Shown here one piece after another: positions 28,001-40,000 of a stretch of 64,000 nt of DNA. Position 1 is the first letter of the stretch. Every line of letters begins with the position of its first letter. The DNA is taken from assembly GCF_022430525.1 (NCBI RefSeq), contig NZ_CP092519.1:1056454-1120453 (forward strand). The letters are read 5' to 3'. The position numbers and the translations under genes are program-made. The DNA is from Cetobacterium somerae. Its GTDB lineage: Bacteria > Fusobacteriota > Fusobacteriia > Fusobacteriales > Fusobacteriaceae. The notes under the pieces are model-generated. The model was not told the origin of the DNA, made no database searches, and worked only from the letters and a program-made list of their open reading frames with translations.

Positions 28001-31000
28001 TTTTATGGATCTTTTACTAACAGTGCAACAGCTGATGGTATTACATCTACAGCTACAACATCACCAAAAGACCCATTTTTAAGAATTTCTAAATCTTCAA
28101 CAAATACAAGTTACATACCTGGAGAAACAATTGAATATTCAATTGTTGTTGAAAACATAGGTAGTGGTTATGCAAATAACGCTCAAATAATTGATAGTTT
28201 AAACAACGTTGTCGACGGAGCTAAAAATAAAGCTTTTTCATCTTGGACAATTACAGGAACACCAAAGGGATATGGAACAACAATTGGTAATATAAGTGAT
28301 AATAATGATCTAAATACTACAGTTGATATAGCTCCTGGAGGAAGTATTACTTATAATATTGTAGCTCAATTAAATAAAAATTTAACAGGAATAATTACAA
28401 ACGAAGTTCAGGTGTATGATCCTCAAAATGGAAATATCAGCACTGCTTCAGCTAGTGAGGATAATGCAAATGAAGATGGGACTATTTTTATTAGAAAAAC
28501 TACAAACATACCATCTATAATACCCACAGAAGATTTTACTTATATAATAGATGTTTTAAACAACTCTAAAAATCCAATAAAAAATATAAGAATAGTTGAT
28601 GACTTAAATAACATTATTGGTAATTTAGCTAATGAGAATGGAACTTCAACAACAGATATTACAGGTCCTGCTTTTACATCTTGGAAAATTTTCAAAGGTG
28701 GAGTATTAATAAGTACTGGAACCAATGATAAATTAGATGATTTAATAAGTAATTTAAACCCACAACAAGGTGTGGAATATAAAATTATAGCAGTCCCTAA
28801 TCCCAAACTTTTGATTCAAAAATTAAAAAATACTGCAAATGTTTATAACGGCAATGATATCATAGCTAGCAGTTTTATAGAAAATAATGTTTTAGGGTCT
28901 ACCGGCGGAATAACTCGAAGTGTAACTCCAAGCAAATATATTCCTGGTGATACCTTAACATACATAATAAAAATATCTCCAAATAGCGTTGGCTATTTAA
29001 ATAATTTTTCTGTTAACGAAGATATAAGTAACTTAAATGTAAAACTTATGAATGGAACTCAAGGAAATGTCTTTTTCAATCCTACTACAGGAAAAAATGA
29101 ATTCAATGTAGAATTTATACAAAATGAATCAAAAGTTTCTACTGGTACAGTTCCTATACCTCTAGAGAGTATCAAGCCAAATACAAATTTAGTTGGTATT
29201 GTAGACATAGCTCAAGGAGACTATTTAGTTTATAAAATAACTGGAAAAATCAGACCAGATATTTTAGGTGATATAAATTACAAAGGATTAGTTACTACTT
29301 TTTATAGACAAAATCTCTCGATTACAAAGCAAGTTGTAGGAGGAAACTATTTTCCAGGTCAAACTTTAACTTATCTTTTAAGAGTTGAAAATAATAGTAA
29401 TGGAAACGCTGGACAAGTTGACTTAGTTGATAACATTGGAAATATAAAAGTTGAAAGTTCCAAAGGTGGAATTATCCCTGCTTTTGTTCCTGGAAGTATA
29501 AAAGTTGCTAACATTTCTATTGGTGGCTATGGAGCCTCAGCACCTATTCCTGCCGATTCTGAGAATATCAATGTAAAAATTGATGTTCCAACTGGAGGAT
29601 ATATTCAATATGAAATTTCAGGAACAGTTGCAGATACTGCCATTGGAAGAATAATAAACGAACTAGATGTGGATAGTGATACTGTTTCAGCTGGAACAAG
29701 TTCTCCACAAAATAGATTTTTAGTTACAAAAACAATGGATAGGTACTTAGATGTTGATGGGCTAACAGCTGTTAATGCTGGGTATGTTCCTGGAGGATAC
29801 ATTCAATACACAGTAACTATTACAAATCAAAATGCAGGTATAATAAATAATTATCCTATAAAAGATTTAATAGGTGATATAAACACAACTTTAGCTACTG
29901 GTGGAGTGGGGAAAGCTTTTGAGTCATGGACTATTACTGCTGAAAAAGATACCTCTAATGCTACAGATTTTGGTATTTTTCAAAATAATCAAAATCTAGA
30001 TACAACAGTAGATATAGGACCTAATGGATTTATAAAATATACTATTTTAGCTAAAGTAAATCCTCTAGCTGTTGGAAACTTTTCCAACTCTGTAAATGTT
30101 AACGGTGTTATAAGAACTTCTCAAACAGCTCAAATGGCACCTGAAGTAATTTTACACACAAAGAAAGCATTTGATTCTACAGGAACTAAAGAAATAACAA
30201 ATTATGCACCTGGTGATACTATTGTTTATAAAATAGAAATTCAAAACGTTGGAAAAGGAACGGCTTATGGAAAAAGTTATTTCGACACATTGTCATCTAT
30301 AATGGCAAACGAAGCTGGAAGTGGAAGTAATAAGGTTAATCCATTTGGAAACAAATGGACAATTAACACTGAAAAATCTGGTGATATAACTTTAATAGGA
30401 GCAACTCTTCCTCAAAACAATGAAAATATCTCAATTAATAACATGATTATTTCTCAAAATGGTAGTGTTGTATTTACAATAAAAACAACAGTTGGAGATA
30501 AAATATTTGGTGATATTTTTAATACATCAACTTATGGACAAGATTCTAAAACTGCTGTACTAAAGCCATATCCAGGAGTTATATCAACAACTAATATAAT
30601 CAAAACTTTAAATGGAAATACTTTTACAGGACAGGCATATAAACCAGGAGATGCTATTACTTACGAAATAACAATTAGCAATACAGGTAGAGGTATTTTA
30701 AATGATGTTAAAATAACAGATATTTTTACAAATATATTAACAGAAGAATCTGGAGCTTCTAGTTTAAATCAAGCTCTTCAAAATATCTCAATTAGTCCTC
30801 CTACAGTCAATACAGGAGAAAACTTTGTAGAACCGATACAAGGAGATAGTTCTATCCTGGTTAGAAAAAATGCAGATATACTACCTGGTCAAACTATCAC
30901 AATAATAACTTCTGCTACAATAAGCAAAAAAGCTCTAGGAATAATACCTGAAAATTCTTTAATGGTTAACGGCGTTGAAACAAAGTCAGCTACAATTAAT

Positions 31001-34000
31001 CCTGAACAAGCAGTTCTAACAGGTTCAAAAGCATTAATTATGCCGTCTAATAGAATCTATGTACCTGGAGATAATGTTCAATATAAGCTAACTTTAAAAA
31101 ATACAGGACTTGGTTATGGAAATAATGTAGTTCTTAAAGATTTAATAGGAGAAATTACAACAGAAATTGTAGGTGGCAAACAAGGTGCTGCATTTACCTC
31201 TTGGAATATCATCTACAACGGTGCTACAGGAAGCGAGTTCAGTAATTTCACATATTTAAATGGAGCTATCAATGGTCCAGCTGGGTTAAATACAACTATA
31301 GATATTGGTCCTGGAGTTGAAGTTTCTTTTAATATAGAAGCAACTTTATCTAAAAATATAGTTGGAAATGTTATCAATACAGCAACTTTAGGTGATAAAG
31401 TTTATACATCAGAAGCTATAACATTAAAGCCTGCTAATTTATCTGATATTGAAGTAACTAAAATAGTATCAAGCCCTACATATGTTCCTGATGGGAATGT
31501 TGGATTTCAAATAACCATAAAAAATAATTCAGATACAACAATAAACAATCTATTGATAAGTGATCTAATAAGTGGAATTAAAACAGAGCAAGCAGGCGGA
31601 ACATCTAATCAAGCCTTGAAATCCGGTTGGTCAATAACGACAAATATAATTGGAGATACTGAAAATTCTGCTATAAAAATCCCAAGATTTGGTGATTTAA
31701 TAAATAATGAAATTGATTTGGCAAAAGAAACTGAATTAACTATAAGTATTGCTGGAGTTGCAAGTTCAAAATCTTTAGGTAAAATTGAAAACTCTGCTAA
31801 GTGGAGCTATAATGGATCAAGCTCTGAAACTAATAAAGTAACTATCGAACCAGAAGTTGGAAGTTTAAAGATTTCAAAAAGTGCAAATCTTTCTAACTAC
31901 ATTCCAGGAGGAACAATAGAATATACATTAAACATTCAAAACATTGGATCTGGATATGTAAATAACGGTGTAATTACAGATAATTTATTAGATAAAACAG
32001 TGCAACTTGTTGATGGAACAACTGCTCCAGCTTTTACAAATATTAAATTAATTAATCAAACATCTGGTTCAAATACTATACTTGGACCTGTAGATTTAAG
32101 TAACGGATATTTACAAAATTCAGCTGATATTTATCCTGGTGACACTGTTAAAGTTGTTATTAGTGCTTTAGTAAATGAGAATGCTTATGGACCAATAACC
32201 AATACAGCAACAGCTGGATTATCCACAGGAAGCGTAACTTTAAAATCTGTAAAAGGTATTTTAACTGCCAACAAATCTGTAGATAAACTAAACTATTCTG
32301 ATGGAGATACTTTAACATATACAATAAACTTAATAAATTCAGGTCAAGGTTGGCTAAAAGATATATCAGTAATAGATGAGTTAAGTAAAATACAAACAGA
32401 ATTTGTTAATGGAACAACTACACTGGCTTTTGAAAACTCAACAGATTTAAATCAAACTATTAATATTGCACCAAATTCAACTAAAACACTAACAATTTCA
32501 GGAACACTAAAAACTGGAACAATAGGTGATATAGTAAATGCTGCCAATGTAGACGGAAGTTTTACAAACGAAGTTATTTCTACGCCTGTAATAAAAGATT
32601 TGAATCTAACGATAACTTCTGATGAATTTTATAAAACAGGGAATGGTATAGATCCAACTGAAAAAAATATCATAAATTATACTATAATTTTAAAAAATAA
32701 CGAACAGAGTGCTGCTGCTGCAGATATAATTTTAACTGATGATATTCTAAATATTTTCGTAGGAAGTAGTCTTAATAATACCATCAAGGCTTTTAGTAGT
32801 TATAAAATTACGGAATTCAATTACCCACAAGAAGACAACATTACCTCAAATATAGAATTGAATAAGGATATTACAGATAAATCAATTTTTGTTAGTGGTG
32901 CTTTAAAAAAAGATGGGGAAATAATAATAAAGTTAGAAGCTACATTAAATGAAACAGAATTTGAAAGTCCTATAGGAAACATCATAAATTTAGCTAAAGT
33001 TTCTCAAGGAACTAAAACAAATAGTGCAGAAACGATTGTACTACCTTCTGCACCAAAACCAAGTATTACAAAAATTATAAAAAGTATAGGTGGTAAAAAT
33101 TACAATATTGGAATGACATACTCTCCTGGAGACGAATTAGTTTATGAAATAAACATTACAAATACTGGAGATGGTTATTTAAACAATACCTCTTTAACAG
33201 ACAACATTAGTCTTTTAGTCACAGAATTAGCTGGTGATAATATCGGGAATGTTTTATCTCAATATAGTTGGAGCTATATTTCTAATAGTAAAAGAACTGT
33301 TATAGATAGTGGGGCTTTCATGCCTAACACACCTTTAAATACAATGATAACGATTGCTCCTAAATCAAATATTATTATAACTTTAACTGGGAAAATCTCT
33401 GATGAAAGTTTAGGAGTAATTCCTAGTAATCAAGTTAACCTTGGAATTTTAAACTCCAGAACGCCTACAATTTCTCCAGCTTTTGGAAAGTTAGAACTTA
33501 CTAAAAATTTAACTTCAGAAACTACATATATTCCTGGTGGATTACTTAGTTATGAAGTTAGAGTTGCAAATACTGGTCTTGGATACTTAAATAATATAAA
33601 AATTCAAGATTTAATAGGAAATATCCAAACTAACTCTGTTGGTGGAAAAATATCCTCAGCATTTTCAACTTGGTCAGTTTCTGGAAAACCTGATCCAATC
33701 GATGGAATTGTATATGTTGATAACTCTTATCCTAATACAGAAAATTTAGATGATACACTAGATATTGCTCCTGGCGTTGCAGCTGTCTTCACAGTTACAG
33801 GAGTTGTTAGCAATAATATTTATGGTGATATTACAAACAAAGCAGTTGCATCAAAAGATAACGAACAACAAACTGCTAGTGTAACGGCAACAAGTAAAAA
33901 AGCTACTGTTCTATTAACAAAGTCTTTTAATAACTCAACATATTCACCTGGAGGAAATTTAGGATTCACAATCACTATCGAAAATAATAGTCCAGCTATT

Positions 34001-37000
34001 GCAGCAGGATTAAATATTCAAGATTTAATTGAAAGTATGGTAGTAGATACAATTGATGGTAGTAAAAAATTTCCTTTTAAAAGTGGATACCAAATAAATA
34101 CCTCTATCATTGGTGATTCATCAAATACATCATTAAATATTCCAACATCAGGAAATATAAATGTTACTGGAGATTTAGCACCTAATACAACTGCTATTAT
34201 TAGTGTATCTGGTTTTGCAATAGATGATGCTGTTGGAGAAATTTCTAATACAGCTACATTAACTTACGATTCTAAATCTACAACTAAAAATGCAACAATA
34301 AAACCAAATACAGGAAATATTTTAATTACCAAAACATCACCAACAACATCGTTTACTCCAGGAAAAGAGTTAATTTATAACATTAAAGTTACTAATAATG
34401 GTGATGGTTATGCATCTGGAGTTCTTGTACAAGATAATCTTTCTTTAAGTGGTGCTTTTGATTTAGCAACAATTGTAGCAACACCAACGTGGGATAGTCT
34501 GTCTAAAGTTAATAACTTAAATATAAAAAATGGAATTTTAACAGCCATTGCAGATATACACCCTGGAGAAAGTATAAACATACAAATCCAAGCGCAAGTT
34601 TTAAAAACGAGAATCGAATCTATTGCTAATACTGCAGAGGCAACGTATTTAGGAACAACTTTTGATAATACAATAGTTTTAAATTCTGTGCCTGGAATAC
34701 TAACTATAAATAAAGATCAAAGTACAGGGTTTTATGAACCTGGAAATCAACTTTACTATACGTTAACTATTGAAAATACTGGTGACGGTTGGTTAAAAGG
34801 TGTCGGTATTTATGATGATCTTGCCGCTATTCAAACTCAAGTTTTAGGTGGAGGAATTGGAGCTGCTTTTCAAACCAACAGTATTGGTGCTTCAATCATA
34901 AGTCAAGGTATTAGTACACTAACTATTGATTCAAAAGAAATAACTCAAGGTAATTTAGTTGTCAAAGGAGATATCGCACCTAATACGACAGTTACTATAG
35001 TCATTGGTGGAAATACATCTGAAAATGCTATTGGAATAATACAAAATACAGCTAGAGCTGTTCAAAATAGCATTACATACAAAAGTGACACTGTAACTGC
35101 AATACAGCAAATCCCTAAATTAGAATTAAAAAAAATAGGAGATAACATTGAATATGTAGTTGGACAACCAATAACATACACTATAACTGTTGTCAATAAT
35201 ACTGTTAACAATGCTCGTGGTGTTCTTTTAAAAGACTTAATATCAAAAGTCACAGTATTAAATTCTAATGGAGAAACTGTACCAGCATTTAAACCAGGTT
35301 GGAAAGTAAGCTATACTTCTGATTCGTTGAGTACTGTTACAGGAGTTGTTGAAGATGGAAAAGATATAAATGTAGTTATGGATATTCATAATTTTGATAC
35401 AGTAACTTTTACAATAGAAGCAATCGTAATCGACAATGCTATTGGAGCTATTAAGAACACTGTATCTGCAAGTGAATTTGGAGAACCATACTCTTCATCT
35501 TTTGAATCTTTACCAAAAGAATCAGAGATAACTATAACTAAAACACCTCAAATAGAAAAATATGTTCCAGGAGAGCTATTAACTTACGATATAACAGTTT
35601 CCAATGTTGGTCTTGGATATGGAGATAATATAATAGTTCAAGATATATTAAGTGACATCGTAGTTACTACACCTACAGGAAATATAAATGCTTTTGACAT
35701 ATCATCAGCAACTATAAAAATAAAAAATATATCTCCAAATGTAGTTACAACAATAAAAAATGAAGTTCGAGGTGTTGATTTAGAAGATCTATTAGATATG
35801 CCTCCAAACTCATCTATAACTTATGAAGTAAGTGCAGTTGTTGCTCCTAATGCCATCGGTCCTATAAAAAATATAGCTTCTGCTGCAGGAGTTTCTGTAG
35901 AAAATATAATTTTATCTGAAAATTATAAAATAGAAGCTACAATGACCCAAGAGCAAACTACCTATATTCCAGGAAAAGAGGTTCAATTTGATTTAATCGT
36001 TGAAAATATTGGTTTAGGTTTTGCTTATAATATCGATGTTAAAGAGATCATAACAAATAGTTTAACTTTAGGTATTGCTGGAAATAATTTAAAAAGTTTT
36101 AATTCTTGGACAATATCAAAGTCAGAAAGCCAGAATTCAGTTATGAATAGAGCTAATGATTTATCAAATACTGATATTGATGAAGTTGTAAATATTCCTC
36201 CAAAAGGTATTATTACTTATAAAGTAACTGCAGTTGTAAATCCTGAATTATCTGGAGATATTATTGTAGAGTCAGATGTTTTAGACTCCTTAAATAAAGA
36301 GGAGTTTAAAAATAGTGTAACATTTACTCCACCAGAAGCAATTCTATCTTTATCTAAAATTTCAAACAAAGATAACTATGGAGATGAAGATGAGTTTATT
36401 ATTTATACCTTAGCTATTGAAAATAAAGGTATCGGAAATATAAGAGATATCCAAGTTACTGATTTGATTTCATCTTTAAAAGGAAAAAATGGTAACTCTT
36501 TATTTACAGATTGGCAAATAACAGTTAAAGAAACTGGAGTTATAGCAAATGAACATATTCCAGTTAAAGACAATGAGGATATAAATAATATTTTAAATTT
36601 AAGATCTGATGCACAAAATAAAGTAGTTTATACTATAACAGGAAAAATAAATAAAGGTATTGATGATACAATCACAAATACCTTCATTGCTAAAAACCCT
36701 TTAACAGGAAAAATTGATACAGCAAGTGTTACAAACTATATAAAGAAAATCCCTGATAATGAGGGCGAATTAAAAGTTATTAAAAGAGCCCTTAAAAGAG
36801 ATATAAAAATCGGTGAAGCAGTTGAATATGAAATCACTGTAGAAAATAATAATGAATCACGATTTATAAATGTAGTTTTAAAAGACCTTATTCCTCCTGG
36901 ATTTAAATATATAAAAGGTACTACAGAGTTAGTAGAATCTGGAACAGATGGTATTTTAAATACAAATGACGATTTAACTAGTATTTCAGAACCTGTTTTA

Positions 37001-40000
37001 GGCAATGGATTAAACTTTCCATCTATCACCATGGAACCTTTTACTAAGTTTAGAGTAAGATATCTATTAAAGCCTAGTATCGGTGTGACTTTTGGAAAAT
37101 ATAAAAATCAAGCCTACATGACTTTAAATGGAAATAAAATTTCTAATACAGCTACAGCTACAGTCTCTATAATAGGTGATAGTCTTTTAGATACGGCTTC
37201 TATTATAGGAAAAGTCTTCTTTGATGAAAATGGAGATGGTTATCAAAATGATGGCGAAAAAGGAATCCCTGGAGTAAGACTTATAACTCCCACTGGAGTC
37301 ATTGCAATTACAGATAGATTTGGTAGATACCACGTTCCTGATGAATGGGTTTATAGTAAAATGGGTGAAAACTATGAAATAAAATTAGATATAACAACTC
37401 TACCAGAAAATGTGGAGATTTTATCTGAAAATCCTCAAATAAAAAGAGTTACACCTCAAGGATTAACAAAATTTAATTTCAGTGTACGAGGAATTAAAGG
37501 TAAAAATATCGAAGATAAAAATAGAATCTATTTACCAGATGGAGCTATTTGGGTTATTAATGATTCCATTGAAATAGAACCTGAATTAATTTTAAATCTG
37601 CCTGAGAGAATAGTTGTAAAAAATGGAGAGCTAACAGAAGAATTAGATTTCACATTAAAAACAAATTATGGTGATTTCATAGAAAAGTATGAAATTGAAA
37701 TATATTCTCAAGAAGATTCAACTTTATCGTCACCAATTGGAGTTATTTCTGGAAAAAAAATCTATAATGATATGAAAGTAAATTGGAATTCTAAAAAAGA
37801 GGATCGATTAGATTTTAAAACTGGAAAACAACTAAAAGTAAGATTAAAAGTCTGGGATAAATTTGGAAACTTTGATGCTACAGAAATAGGATATATCGAT
37901 CTTGTCTCTAAAAAACCGATTGTGGATTTATTTGACTACGAGAGTAAAAATGAAATATTTCTGCAAATACAAAATATCCCACTAAATACAGGAATGGCTA
38001 GATTTACTGGAGATGGCTTAAAAGATATCGAAAAAGTTTACATTGGAGAAGATGAATACGATGTAGATCAAGATGCTTTCATTGCTTCAAAGTATATGCC
38101 AAGTGATAAATACAATATCCCTGTTAAAGTTGTTGACAAAAATGGAAATGAAAGTGAATATTCATTAAAAGTAACTTTACCAGAAACTTATTATATGTCT
38201 ACAGGAATAGCTGATTTTTCAATAGGAAGAAATTATATATCTGGAAATCAAGAGGTTTTAAATGTTGACAATCCATTTGGTCCAGAATATTTTGCAGATA
38301 ATATATATAATGAAGGTAGAATAGCTTACTACGGAAGAGGAAAATATAAAGATAAGTTTAGATTTGTAGCTCATATCGATACAAAGGCTAATAGTCTAAA
38401 CGAAATGTTTAATGACGTTTTAAAAAGAGATAAACAAACATTGTTCCAAAGAGTAGAAGATACAGATTATGCTTATTATCCAACATATGGAGATAAGTCA
38501 TATATTTATAGAGATGTTGAAACTGATGGAAAAATATACTTAAAATTACAATACGAAAAATCCTCTATTATGTGGGGAAATTATAATACTGGTTTTACAG
38601 GTTCTAAATATATGCAATATAATAGAAGTCTTTATGGAGCTAAAGGTAATTATACATCAAATGAAACTACTAAATTTGGAGATAATAAAAATAATATAAC
38701 TGCCTTTGCATCTGAACCAGACTCTTTATATGGTCATGATGAATTTTTAGGAACTGGTGGTAGTTTATATTTCCTTAAAAATGGAGATATTCTATCTGGA
38801 ACTGAGAAAGTTTGGATAAAAATTGTAAATAGTAATACAAGCTTAACCGAGAAAGTTATATATCTTCAAGAAGGAAAAGATTATGAGTTTGATCCTTATC
38901 AAGGTAGAATTATTTTAAATAAACCTCTAACTGGAGTTGCATCTAATATAAATGGGGATATAATTCAAGGGTCCTCTAGTGGAAATTATTATTCGTACCT
39001 AATTGTAGATTATGAATATATTCCAACGAACTCACAAAATATGAACGAAAAAGACTACGGACTTCGTGGTAAAACTTTTATTAATGATCATGTGGGTGTT
39101 GGAGGAACATACATAAAAGAAAATAAAGAAGGTAAAGGATATACTTTAACTGGTGGAGAGGTAATTTTAAAAGCTACTGAAAACTCATATTTAAAAGGAG
39201 AGATAAGTAGAAGTGAAGGAATTCAAAGTGATAATTCATTCTTATCATTTGATGGCGGTTTAAATTTTAAAAAAATAGGTAGTGATATTGAAAACATCTC
39301 TGGAAATGCCTATAATTTCAGTGGAGTTTTAAATTTTGCTGATTTAAATCCTGAAGTTTTCTCTCCTTATGGAAATGATATAAGAGCTTGGTATGAGAAA
39401 AAAGAATCAGGTTACTCTTTTGCTTCTGATTTAGGTGATAAAGAACTTGAAACTTACGGTAGTGAAATTAACTTCAGAAGTTCTGATAGAATGAAAGCAA
39501 AAATTAAATACGAAAGCATGGAGAAAAAAGACTATTTTAACTCTTTAATTGATAAAAAAGAAACTACAGGAATTCAATTAGAATATTTAATAACAGAAAG
39601 AATATCTGCAGGATTAGCTTTTAATCACGTTAAAGAGCTTGATCAAAATGAAATTGGATCAGGAGATTTAGTTGGAGCTAGAGTAGAATATGAAATTGAC
39701 GAAGATACAACAGTTTATACAGAGGGACAAATCACTGTAAATAAAAACAGTAACTATGAAACTAACAATATTATAACTTTTGGTGGAGAGAAATCTTTAA
39801 CTGAAAAGTTAACAGTAAATGGTAAAACTAGTTTTGGAACTAGAGGAAACTATACTGAAGTGGGTACTGATTATAACTTAACTGACGACTACACAGTGTA
39901 TCTTGGATATAGTATGGATGGAGAAGAGGATATCAATAAAATTACTGGAGGACAAAGAGCTCGTTTAAATGACAAGATTAACATCTATCAGGAAAACCAA

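Noticed and set aside
25573-37032. Minus-strand frames within the giant gene
   Set aside because: They are antisense shadows without ribosome sites.
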